From Shewanella electrica (GTDB lineage: Bacteria; Pseudomonadota; Gammaproteobacteria; Enterobacterales; Shewanellaceae): a stretch of DNA of 64,000 nucleotides. The stretch spans positions 482,100 through 546,099 of the forward strand of contig NZ_JAKOGG010000001.1 in assembly GCF_022321485.1 (NCBI RefSeq), given 5' to 3'. The notes under the pieces were generated by a model that saw only the letters and a program-made list of their open reading frames with translations, did no database searches and had not been told where the DNA came from. A program made the translations under genes and the position numbers. Position 1 is the stretch's first letter. The number at the start of each line of letters is the position of its first letter. Positions 19,480-26,725 of the stretch are shown piece after piece.

Positions 19480-20481
19480 CTATTGCCAACTGCGCTGATA
19501 AGCGCCTGCGGTGGTTGCTTGTCCTTCCGACACTTTGGTGAGCACTTGTTGCCAGATGGCGCGACTTTGATACTGCTCAGGGGCATGCAAATAAGTATCG
19601 ATGGCCTGGCGCCATACCTTCGTCACCTGTGACACATACGCAGGGCTGCGTTGCCGCCCCTCAATTTTGAGTGAGCCAACGCCGGAACGTGCCAACTCCG
19701 GCAGCAGTTCGAGTGTGCTTAAGCTGGTGGGCGATTCGAGAATAAACTCCGGCTGTTCGGCACCATCAGCAAGATAGCGGCCTTTGCAGATCACCGGATA
19801 GCCAATGTTTTCCTCAACGCCAGTTTTATCCACTAACACCTCATTTAAGCGAGTAAGCCGTTCACCGTTGGCTTCGTGCCAGCGCACATGTTTTGCTGGA
19901 GAGCAGGAGCCGCCACGGTTAGGTGATTCCCCCGTGACGTAAGATGACAGTTGGCAGCGGCCTTCCGCCATAATGCACAAGCTGCCAAAGGCAAACACTT
20001 CCAGTTCTACGCTGGTATCTTTGGCGAGATCGCGGATCTGTTTCAGTGATAACACCCGTGGTAGCACCGCGCGGCGAATACCAAACTCTTGCTGGAAAAA
20101 GTTGAGTGCAGCAGCGTTGGTGACACTGGCTTGCACCGATAGATGCAGTGGCAGCTGTGGATGTCGCTGGCTGGCATAATCGAGCAGTGAGATATCCGCC
20201 ATGATTAACGCATCGGCTTGATAATCTGCCGCCGCGTTGATGGCATCGTACCAGCGTTGCTCTTGCCCCGTTTGCGGGAAGGTATTGATGGTCAGATACA
20301 TCTTTTTGCCAGCGCGTTTTACGATGGCGGCAGCTTGCTTCAACGTGTCGGGAGTGAAATTGAGTCCAGCAAATGAGCGGGCATTAGTATTGTCTTTGAT
20401 GCCCAGATAAATCGCATCGGCGCCAGCGTTGATTGCGGCTTTCAACGATGCCATGTTGCCCGCAGGGCAGAGGAGTTCCAT
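19480..20481 (-). CDS. ubiU: O2-independent ubiquinone hydroxylation protein UbiU
   Basis: U32-family protein of 333 aa, partner of UbiV in the UbiU-UbiV complex. It starts MELLCPAGNMASLKAAINAGADAIYLG, and the four iron-sulfur cysteines fall at 169, 176, 193 and 232, the positions known for E. coli UbiU. It also carries the U32 signature EVFAFGSLCIMAEGRC. First gene of the ubiUV pair, divergent from ubiT. It is expected to support ubiquinone synthesis under anaerobic or microaerobic respiration. Confidence 0.93.
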   Translation of the reverse strand: MELLCPAGNMASLKAAINAGADAIYLGIKDNTNARSFAGLNFTPDTLKQAAAIVKRAGKKMYLTINTFPQTGQEQRWYDAINAAADYQADALIMADISLLDYASQRHPQLPLHLSVQASVTNAAALNFFQQEFGIRRAVLPRVLSLKQIRDLAKDTSVELEVFAFGSLCIMAEGRCQLSSYVTGESPNRGGSCSPAKHVRWHEANGERLTRLNEVLVDKTGVEENIGYPVICKGRYLADGAEQPEFILESPTSLSTLELLPELARSGVGSLKIEGRQRSPAYVSQVTKVWRQAIDTYLHAPEQYQSRAIWQQVLTKVSEGQATTAGAYQRSWQ

Positions 20482-20541
20482 GAATCTATCTCTTGCATTC
20501 CATCAGAGCAGGAATATTAACGGGGATAGATATTCATGAAA

Positions 20542-20555
20542 TTGATTTAAAACAG
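20542..20555 (+). promoter_or_regulatory. Weak FNR-like site between ubiU and ubiT
   Basis: TTGAT-TTAA-AACAG has one perfect FNR half-site and one degenerate half-site (two mismatches). It sits between the divergent ubiU and ubiT genes, 61 bp from the ubiU start, which makes anaerobic control plausible. Low confidence on sequence alone. Confidence 0.3.
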
Positions 20556-20603
20556 CATTATCCACATAAACAGCCAGTAAACTTAGCTCATTTTTACCCG
20601 TGG

Positions 20604-21137
20604 ATGATGCCATCAATGCCGTTTATTTTCCCTCGCCAGATAGCAGATGCTGTGATTAGTAAAGCGCCAAACCTGTTAGCTAAACCATTAGTACTCACCC
20701 CATTTCCGCTGAAAAAACAGCTATTGCTGCAACTAAGCCGAGCGTTATTGCAGGAAGCATTGGCTCAAGGTGCGTTGGCGTTTCTTACCGATAAATGGGT
20801 TGCTATTGAAGTCACCGATTTACAGCTCAGCTTTGAAATAGGCTATCAGCAGGGATTACTCGTGCGGCCTGTTACCGCTGCGGATGTGACCTTCCGCGCG
20901 AAGAGCGATGACTTGTTACTGATCGCAGCAGGGATTGAAGATCCCGATTCGCTGTTCTTTCGCCGAGAACTATCGATTGAAGGGGACACCGAACTTGGCT
21001 TACAAGTGAAAAATTTACTGACATCACTCGATCATGACCAACTAGCACCCGTGCTGAAGTTAGGCTTGTCATCTGTGTCTAAGGTATTAGTTTGGTTGCA
21101 GCAACAGTCTTCAACCAAAACCGCAATCTACTTGTAA
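20604..21137 (+). CDS. ubiT: UbiT accessory factor (SCP2 domain)
   Basis: SCP2 sterol-carrier domain protein that supplies ubiquinone precursors to the anaerobic pathway. Conserved C-terminal block LIAAGIEDPDSLFFRRELSIEGDTELGLQVKNLLTSLD matches E. coli UbiT closely. The start is uncertain: an in-frame TTG at 20493 would give 214 aa, but E. coli UbiT is about 174 aa and the first recognisable similarity begins near APNLLAKPLVLTPFPLK. ATG codons at 20604, 20607 and 20616 give the expected size (177 aa from 20604), although no strong ribosome-binding site is seen. Confidence 0.85.
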   Translation: MMPSMPFIFPRQIADAVISKAPNLLAKPLVLTPFPLKKQLLLQLSRALLQEALAQGALAFLTDKWVAIEVTDLQLSFEIGYQQGLLVRPVTAADVTFRAKSDDLLLIAAGIEDPDSLFFRRELSIEGDTELGLQVKNLLTSLDHDQLAPVLKLGLSSVSKVLVWLQQQSSTKTAIYL

Positions 21138-21145
21138 ATGCGAAT

Positions 21146-21171
21146 AAAAAAATAGCGACCCGAAGGTCGCT
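21146..21171 (-). terminator. Terminator of small RNA unit 1
   Basis: AGCGACC and GGTCGCT pair around CGAA. On the minus strand the stem is followed by A and then seven T. The plus strand has only three T after the stem, so the minus direction is the functional one. Confidence 0.8.
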
Positions 21172-21240
21172 TTAATAAGTAAGTTTGGTTGCGCTAACAC
21201 CAAAAAAATAGGGAGAATGATGATGAACAAAAATCGTTTC
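21146..21240 (-). ncRNA. Candidate sigma-E small RNA, unit 1 (about 95 nt)
   Basis: No gene family is recognised, but the minus strand reads as a complete small RNA gene. A sigma-E-like promoter (21274-21247) is followed by six bases and then GAAACG at 21240, the likely 5' end. Next come a C/U-rich single-stranded stretch containing UUCAUCAUCAUUCUCCCU, a small hairpin with UUAGCGC in its loop (GGUG..CACC-like pairing) and an intrinsic terminator with seven U ending at 21146. The layout is repeated in units 2 and 3. The stretch is antisense to a Shine-Dalgarno plus AUGAUGAA start region. Confidence 0.7.
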
Positions 21241-21246
21241 AATTAA

Positions 21247-21274
21247 TCAGACTCGGGAAATTCACGTTAGTTCC
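21247..21274 (-). promoter_or_regulatory. Sigma-E-like promoter of small RNA unit 1
   Basis: On the minus strand GGAACTA (21274-21268), a 15-nt spacer, then GTCTGA (21252-21247). The known sigma-E consensus is about GGAACTT, 15-16 nt, GTCtnA. The 15-nt spacing is identical in all three units. Confidence 0.75.
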
Positions 21275-21323
21275 AAAGTTTTTTGCGAATGACTAAAAAT
21301 ATTTCGATACACGGTTTTTAGAC

Positions 21324-21351
21324 AAAAAAATAGGCAGTCATTTGACTGCCT
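21324..21351 (-). terminator. Terminator of small RNA unit 2
   Basis: AGGCAGTCA and TGACTGCCT form a 9-bp perfect stem with a two-base loop. On the minus strand it is followed by A and seven T. Confidence 0.8.
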
Positions 21352-21426
21352 GAACTCTTTAGGTGGAACGGTTGTGCGCTAGTCCAACTGTTCCTAGGGA
21401 GGAGAATGATGAAACAGATTCGCTTC
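21324..21426 (-). ncRNA. Candidate sigma-E small RNA, unit 2 (about 103 nt)
   Basis: Same design as unit 1. The likely 5' end is GAAGCG at 21426, six bases after the -10. It contains UUUCAUCAUUCUCCUCCCU, then a strong hairpin in which GGAACAGUUG pairs with CAACCGUUCC around a loop carrying CUAGCGC, then the terminator with seven U. The reverse complement of the C/U-rich stretch (AGGGA-GGAG-AAUGAUGAAA) nearly equals the ribosome-binding site and start of the decaheme cytochrome gene (AGGGA-CGC-AAUGAUGAAA, 24395-24378). Confidence 0.72.
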
Positions 21427-21432
21427 ATAATT

Positions 21433-21460
21433 TATGACTATAACCTGTGAAAGAAGTTCA
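21433..21460 (-). promoter_or_regulatory. Sigma-E-like promoter of small RNA unit 2
   Basis: On the minus strand TGAACTT (21460-21454), a 15-nt spacer, then GTCATA (21438-21433). One mismatch in the -35 (T for the first G). Same spacing as its neighbours. Confidence 0.7.
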
Positions 21461-21479
21461 GAATTTTTTTTAAAAAACC

Positions 21480-21506
21480 AAAAAAAGCGGCAACCTAAGG
21501 TTGCCG
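21480..21506 (-). terminator. Terminator of small RNA unit 3
   Basis: CGGCAACC (21488-21495) pairs with GGTTGCCG (21499-21506), loop TAA. On the minus strand it is followed by C and seven T. Confidence 0.8.
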
Positions 21507-21591
21507 TTAAAATATAAGTAGTTGGAGATGAATAATAACTTGCGCGCTAGAACAAGTGTTATTCAGGAGACAAAACACATTAAGCAGTTTC
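21480..21591 (-). ncRNA. Candidate sigma-E small RNA, unit 3 (about 112 nt)
   Basis: First unit in the direction of transcription. The likely 5' end is GAAACTG at 21591, six bases after the -10. It has a C/U-containing stretch UUUUGUCUCCUGAAUAACAC, whose reverse complement again contains an AGGAG-type ribosome-binding site. A hairpin follows in which UAACACUUG-type sequence pairs with CAAGUUA around CUAGCGC, then the terminator. The stretch differs from units 1 and 2, so its targets probably differ. Confidence 0.65.
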
Positions 21592-21597
21592 ATAACT

Positions 21598-21625
21598 TCT
21601 GACTGGGCTAAATGGTAAAAGTTCC
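21598..21625 (-). promoter_or_regulatory. Sigma-E-like promoter of small RNA unit 3
   Basis: On the minus strand GGAACTT (21625-21619), an exact -35 consensus, a 15-nt spacer, then GTCAGA (21603-21598). Confidence 0.75.
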
Positions 21626-21672
21626 GAGAGCCACCATAAATTTTAGTTTGAGTCGTTCGGTTAGCCGCAGTA

Positions 21673-21960
<288 letters not shown>

Positions 21961-21970
21961 TAGAGGCGTA

Positions 21971-21994
21971 AAAAAAGGACCCCGGAGGGTCCTT
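21971..21994 (-). terminator. Terminator of the decaheme cytochrome gene
   Basis: AAGGACCC and GGGTCCTT pair around CGGA; on the minus strand TTTTTT follows. It lies 26 bp past the stop codon. Confidence 0.85.
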
Positions 21995-22019
21995 CTTGAT
22001 TTAGACATCTAAAGCGTGA

Positions 22020-24386
22020 TTATTCAGCAGTTGCTGCTGTCCAATCATGCGCTTTGTCGATACCGTTTGCGCGACCAGCGGCGTGGCAAGTTGCACAAGA
22101 TTCAACAGGTACGTTAACTGATTCATTCAAATCGTCGGCAACAGTTGCACCATTAGATTTGAAGTGAGCCAGTGCAGAACTGCTGGTATGGCATGCACGG
22201 CAAGCTTCGGCTACTGGAGAGATGTAGTAAGTTGTACCTACAACTGCATTGGTTTCGAAGTTGCTAGTGTCACTCAGCAATGCTGCTTCATCTTTTTGTG
22301 GTTGAGTGATGCTGATAGCAATACTTTGGCGATCAGAAGTCAACATGCCATCATTACCAAACAGCGCATCTGATGTATGGCATGCTGCGCAGTTAGCTGA
22401 TGGTGCAGGATAACCGTGCAGTGTTTTGCTGCCATCCAAGAAGATACCTTCAGGAGATGTACCGTCATTCATGTTACCGCTATGGAAACGGTGCGCTACA
22501 GTGGCGAGATCGCGGTTGTAGAAGCGAGCACCTGAATCCTTAACTGTGCTAACACCATTGGCGTCAGTCAGCACTAGGTTAGTGAATGGATGGTATGAAC
22601 CTTGGTAGGTGTTGTTGTGACAATCCATACATTGGTCGAAGGTGTATACGCCGTGACGACTACCCTTGATATAGTCAAGAGAAGTGTGGCAAGCGTTACA
22701 TTTGGCTTCGGCAATGGTAATGCGAGCTGGGTCGGCCATACGAGCGATTTGATTCGCGGCAGTGACTTCAGCACCAGATCCGATATCAAAGAATTTGACA
22801 GTGGATTTCACACCTACAGGATCTGTTGAGCCAAAGTGTGCATCGGCTGAAGTACACGCTACTGGAGTACCGTCTTTTTGTGCACAGAAGTTAGCTTCAG
22901 TACCAACATAAACCACACCTGCGGTAGCTGTTGTGGCAACAGTTAAGGTCACTTCACCTTTAGTCGCGTCGGTTACTGAACCTGAAGTACTTGCGAGTGT
23001 TGGGCGAGTTCCCCAACGAGTCACAGTACCGTTGCTATCTACTCCGCCCAAAAGCACGCTTTTCACTGACAAAATACCTAATTGAGCAATATCAGTAATC
23101 GGTTGTTTGTTAAGCGTTACATTTGCTTTGATGGTCAAAGTACCCGCATTAACTTGAGCACTAGTGAAATCAACAGTCAGGTTTTCAGCGGCAACAGCGC
23201 GCGCGCCCACTGCGTGGGCAACTTCTGGTGACAGACCGCCAGTACCATGGCAGCTAGCACATTGTGAGTCATCAGCTTGCGCTAATGAGAATGAAGCGTG
23301 GTTTGCGCCAGTAGCAAAGTCGATATTGGTGTGACAACCACCACATGCAGCACGTGTTGGCTCATCTTTCCAAGTAGTCTTGCCTTCGTCTTGACTGTGA
23401 CAAACAGTACATTGATCTAACGGAGCAGGATAGCCAATTTCAGACCATTCTTTTGTTTGAATAAAGCCATATTGAGCCAATTCAGCTAAGTGAGCGCCGC
23501 CGTGGATACGGTGGATCATGGCTGGTAGGTCAAATACATAACCTTCTGCAGCTTGCTCTTCACTAGGTTGAGTTGCTGGGTTATGGCAGAACACACAGTT
23601 TTCTACGCTTTGATAGTTGCTGTGAGCTGAGATGTTGGCGATGTTACCTGTGGTGCCACTTTCAGCGTGACATTGTTTACATGCAGCATCCGCGACAGTG
23701 TCTTTACCGGTAGTGACGCCAGTTTCACCTGTTGCAGGGATGTAGTCGATGCTACCCAGAATTTTGTCGCTGATTGACTTGCCGTTGGCGTCGGTGGTGT
23801 TATAAACACGAATCATCACGCGGTGTGGCGCATTCAAATCGTCAGCAGCATTCATGATAGGCGCAGTACCTTCATGTGCCCAAGTACCTGTGTAAGTACC
23901 TGGGTTAGCTGGGTCTTCAACCAATGTACATGCTTCGCCAGTTTGGCCACGTGAAGTATAAGTACCATCTAAGGTACAGTACATTGAATGCGCACCAGCG
24001 GCATCGCCGTTGTTTTGCCAGTAAACGGATGGGCCGTTGCTAGTAGCATTGGTGACTGCGGTAATAGAGTAAATCGCAATCATATCCAGACCAGTGAGCG
24101 GAGTTGCTGCACCTGCTTGGTTTTTAGCGTTAGCTGAGAATTTCAGTGCAAAAGTGCCGCTACCCGCCAGAGTATTTTCAGCTGGGTCGATCGTAAAGGT
24201 TACGTCGCCTGCTTGATAAACGGTTGAAACAACGTCGCCAGCATTCAGGCCATCTTGACCGTCAGCGCCGTTGCTACCGTCTGCGCCGTTCACACCGTCT
24301 TTGCCGTCGTCACCGCCACAGGCGGTTAGAGCGAGCATGCCAGACAGCATAAGCGCCAGTAATGACATGTTATGATTTTTCATCAT
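22020..24386 (-). CDS. OmcA/MtrC-family decaheme outer-membrane cytochrome c
   Basis: A 788-aa lipoprotein with a lipobox (LTAC, Cys23) and ten CXXCH heme sites in two groups: CKQCH, CVFCH, CTVCH, CGGCH and CASCH (residues about 238-380), then CNACH, CMDCH, CAACH, CRACH and CATCH (about 567-772). This five-plus-five layout is that of MtrC/OmcA, surface cytochromes that pass electrons to minerals and other extracellular acceptors. Just after the lipobox there is a collagen-like Gly-Asp/Asn-Gly stretch (GKDGVNGADGSNGADG). No mtrA or mtrB homologue is nearby, so it is an orphan member. It is longer than MtrC (671) and OmcA (735). AAGGGA precedes the ATGATG start. Confidence 0.93.
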   Translation of the reverse strand: MMKNHNMSLLALMLSGMLALTACGGDDGKDGVNGADGSNGADGQDGLNAGDVVSTVYQAGDVTFTIDPAENTLAGSGTFALKFSANAKNQAGAATPLTGLDMIAIYSITAVTNATSNGPSVYWQNNGDAAGAHSMYCTLDGTYTSRGQTGEACTLVEDPANPGTYTGTWAHEGTAPIMNAADDLNAPHRVMIRVYNTTDANGKSISDKILGSIDYIPATGETGVTTGKDTVADAACKQCHAESGTTGNIANISAHSNYQSVENCVFCHNPATQPSEEQAAEGYVFDLPAMIHRIHGGAHLAELAQYGFIQTKEWSEIGYPAPLDQCTVCHSQDEGKTTWKDEPTRAACGGCHTNIDFATGANHASFSLAQADDSQCASCHGTGGLSPEVAHAVGARAVAAENLTVDFTSAQVNAGTLTIKANVTLNKQPITDIAQLGILSVKSVLLGGVDSNGTVTRWGTRPTLASTSGSVTDATKGEVTLTVATTATAGVVYVGTEANFCAQKDGTPVACTSADAHFGSTDPVGVKSTVKFFDIGSGAEVTAANQIARMADPARITIAEAKCNACHTSLDYIKGSRHGVYTFDQCMDCHNNTYQGSYHPFTNLVLTDANGVSTVKDSGARFYNRDLATVAHRFHSGNMNDGTSPEGIFLDGSKTLHGYPAPSANCAACHTSDALFGNDGMLTSDRQSIAISITQPQKDEAALLSDTSNFETNAVVGTTYYISPVAEACRACHTSSSALAHFKSNGATVADDLNESVNVPVESCATCHAAGRANGIDKAHDWTAATAE

Positions 24387-24585
24387 TGCGTCCCTTATTT
24401 AAATTATATTGACTGCTATTGCAGTACCGTAAATATACCTATAACTAATGGGGTATTACTTTAGTAAGTGTTCGATTTGTGAAACATGGGTTAAGAAATC
24501 GATATGGAAATTTCGAAAAGTGAAATCTGTAATTTCGCAAAACGCTACGCAGATGAAAAAGTGACAAAATATGCAGTTGAAATGC

Positions 24586-24613
24586 AAAAAGAAGCCTTGT
24601 TTGGCTTCTTTTT
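24586..24613 (-). terminator. Terminator of the LysR gene at 24634
   Basis: AAAAGAAGCC (24587-24596) pairs with GGCTTCTTTT (24603-24612), with T runs on both strands. It lies 21 bp past the LysR stop. Confidence 0.75.
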
Positions 24614-24633
24614 AATGTAAATGATAATGACTA

Positions 24634-25629
24634 TTAAGTACCAAATTGGCGTAAATCTGACTCACAATGAAAGTTGAGCAGACGTGTAACTATCTCAATA
24701 ATTATTTGCCGTTGAGTGTCATTGTATCGGCGATAATTTTCTGATTTTTCAATGAGGTTATATGAAGGCATCGAAATGGTACGGTGCAGTTTGTCTACTT
24801 CTGATTTAGGTAATACTTCGGTCCGTAACCCCGTCACTTGTTCGATGTGACATAATTCTGTCGCCGGTGCAAAAGCGATGCTGCCCATAGTGAGTAGATG
24901 TGCATACCATTCTTCGATATCTGAAACGCAGTCGATGTCGTTTAACGGGATGTTTTCCTGTTGGCAGTAGAGTTCCAGTGGATCAATCCGCTCATTGAAC
25001 CCTTTGATGGCAAGGTAGACAAACGGATAACGCGCTATTTCTGTTAACGTAAGTAAAGCTGCGTTTTTCCAGATGGGATGGTCCTCGCGGCAGATTAAGC
25101 CGAGTTCCGCCACATCCCCTAAATTGGTGGTAATCAACTCTTGGTTGTCTGGAAATTCCAATGTGAGACCAAGATCCATTTCGCCGCTATGAATGAGATC
25201 TGCCGAGTCATCTTGCCATTTATATAAGCGCACTTTTCCAAGACGATTACGAAAATCGGCTTGGCCACAGATGTGTGATAAGGCGGACATTAGTCCATAA
25301 CCGACAGCGATGTGAATACCGTCATCCGCGCGGTAGTCACGGCTTTTTTTGGCTTGTAACTCTAATTGATACACCGACTGAATAAAATCGCAGACCGGCT
25401 GGTAGAGGGTTTCTGCTAGCGGCGTTGCTTTGAGTTTTTGTTGACGGCGATAAAATAACTCGTCATCAAATGCTAACCGCAGCGAACTAAGGCATCGGCT
25501 GATCTTAGGGGCAGAGACAGATAACTCCCTTGCCGTTATGTTAGCGTGTCCCGTTTCATAGATATTTTTAAACACCATCAGTGTAAAAATATCTAGCTCA
25601 CACAGTTGTTTTAGCAGTCTGCTAGTCAT
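24634..25629 (-). CDS. LysR-family transcriptional regulator
   Basis: A 331-aa regulator with an N-terminal winged helix-turn-helix (about residues 15-75: FTLMVFKNIYETGHANITARELSVSAPKISRCLSSLR) and a C-terminal periplasmic-binding-protein-like sensor domain. The N-terminus diverges somewhat from typical LysR proteins. It lies upstream of, and on the same strand as, the decaheme cytochrome gene with a terminator between them, so it could control that gene. This is inference from position only. Confidence 0.82.
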   Translation of the reverse strand: MTSRLLKQLCELDIFTLMVFKNIYETGHANITARELSVSAPKISRCLSSLRLAFDDELFYRRQQKLKATPLAETLYQPVCDFIQSVYQLELQAKKSRDYRADDGIHIAVGYGLMSALSHICGQADFRNRLGKVRLYKWQDDSADLIHSGEMDLGLTLEFPDNQELITTNLGDVAELGLICREDHPIWKNAALLTLTEIARYPFVYLAIKGFNERIDPLELYCQQENIPLNDIDCVSDIEEWYAHLLTMGSIAFAPATELCHIEQVTGLRTEVLPKSEVDKLHRTISMPSYNLIEKSENYRRYNDTQRQIIIEIVTRLLNFHCESDLRQFGT

Positions 25630-25745
25630 AATTATTATCAGCCTTTCTGATGAGGCAAGTTACAAAAGTTTCTTATCTCACATAATGCTAAACAATCTTA
25701 TGACATTTGACTGTGATGTTTACGGGGGAGAGCTATCGAAAATAG

Positions 25746-25781
25746 AAAAAAGTGGCGAAAATGAGAGTCAAATCACGCCAC
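25746..25781 (-). terminator. Terminator of the bactofilin gene
   Basis: GTGGCG (25752-25757) pairs with CGCCAC (25776-25781) across an 18-base loop; on the minus strand TTTTTT follows. It lies 24 bp after the stop. Confidence 0.6.
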
Positions 25782-25804
25782 ACAGTGAACGAAAACCACG
25801 TTAT

Positions 25805-26215
25805 TTACTCTGCTTCGAGTAATTCTTTGTCAGCTCTCGGTGAGTTTTTGAGAAGCGATGGCACATCTTCTAGCAAGTGCAATTGTTCTTTTAAACGAAC
25901 ACCAATGAATTGTCCGCCGTCAAAAATCTCCATATTGCTGCAGGAAACTTCGCCTTCAACCTGTCCGCGCTCAGTAATCACCAGCTTTTCGCACATTAAT
26001 TTACCTTTGAAGCAGCCCGACACGCGCAATTCCACGCATCTTAGTTGGCCATCGACCACACCATTTGGCTCAATAGAGACACTGCGCTCAGCGTGGATTT
26101 CACCTTGTAATGCGCCGCCAACTAAAGTATCGCCATCAAAATACACTGTGCCGGTAATGCTGGTGCCTTTAGCGATATAGGTGATATCAGATTTCTTTTT
26201 ACTACTTTTAAACAT
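25805..26215 (-). CDS. Bactofilin (polymer-forming cytoskeletal protein)
   Basis: A 136-aa protein with the bactofilin beta-helix: repeating short strands rich in Gly and Val (TSITGTVYFDGDTLVGGALQGEIHAERSVSIEPNGVVDG) across residues 15-110 and short polar tails. Bactofilins form nucleotide-independent filaments that place cell-wall or envelope proteins. No cell-wall hydrolase gene is adjacent, unlike many bactofilin loci. Confidence 0.88.
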   Translation of the reverse strand: MFKSSKKKSDITYIAKGTSITGTVYFDGDTLVGGALQGEIHAERSVSIEPNGVVDGQLRCVELRVSGCFKGKLMCEKLVITERGQVEGEVSCSNMEIFDGGQFIGVRLKEQLHLLEDVPSLLKNSPRADKELLEAE

Positions 26216-26408
26216 CCTGAAGTGACATCCTGTTAATTTTCAGCTTAGGGGATGTTACCGAGATGAGGCCAATAAGAAAACCATTAATAATTGGCGTTGT
26301 GACGGAATGAGAGTTGGTCGTGGTGGATTGTTAATAATTTGCTGTTTGATTGGGCAGGTGACAATTGTTTGGCGGAAATGGCTGATGAGATGTTTGCCCT
26401 TCACAAAT

Positions 26409-26440
26409 AATAACGCCTGATGTTTTTATCAGGCGTTATT
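26409..26440. other. Perfect 13-bp hairpin
   Basis: AATAACGCCTGAT (26409-26421) pairs with ATCAGGCGTTATT (26428-26440) around GTTTTT. Neither strand has a T tract after the stem, so it is not a standard terminator. It sits just outside repeat copy B. Confidence 0.6.
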
Positions 26441-26449
26441 ATGGATTAG

Positions 26450-26717
26450 CTAGGGGCTGTTTATCTTAGTGTTTAATTTTTGTTCAAATTAAGCGCGTTA
26501 TGAACGAGGCGCGGCCTGCGACGCTTAGTCAACTAAGCAAGCTGGGGGCAACAAAGTTCAGGATGCGTTTAAATGAACCCTTCGGGCATCGACAGAGCGC
26601 AATTTATTCAGCGTTAGGTGCTGTTTGTGGAGAATAACTACACGGCACATCACCTGCCTTGCCTAAATCACGCTCTGCCTGCTGCAAAAACAACCAGCAA
26701 AGATAAACAGCCCCTAG
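26450..26717. repeat. Dispersed inverted-repeat element, copy B (full length)
   Basis: 268 bp bounded by perfect 18-bp inverted repeats, CTAGGGGCTGTTTATCTT (26450-26467) and its reverse complement (26700-26717). It has no open frame. Its right part matches copy A and its left part matches copy C in reverse. The termini and the absence of a transposase suggest a MITE-like non-autonomous element. It ends eight bases before the galU stop. Confidence 0.85.
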
Positions 26718-26725
26718 ACTGTTGA

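Larger units (their letters stand above)
26216..26725. other. Gene-free interval between galU and bactofilin
   Basis: About 510 bp. It holds the bactofilin promoter region, a 13-bp perfect hairpin at 26409-26440 and repeat copy B at 26450-26717. No open frame with coding character was found. Confidence 0.7.

Noticed and set aside
21181-21435. Tiny plus-strand frames with good ribosome-binding sites (GGGAGAATGATGATGAAC.. and GGGAGGAGAATGATGAAAC..) encoding 8- and 14-residue peptides
   Set aside because: They look like start regions because the minus-strand small RNAs are antisense to such start regions. The terminators and promoters all point to the minus strand, and the peptides are not conserved between the units.
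26409-26440. Intrinsic terminator for bactofilin or galU
   Set aside because: A strong hairpin but no T tract on either strand, and it lies upstream of bactofilin and beyond the repeat from galU, so it terminates neither gene.
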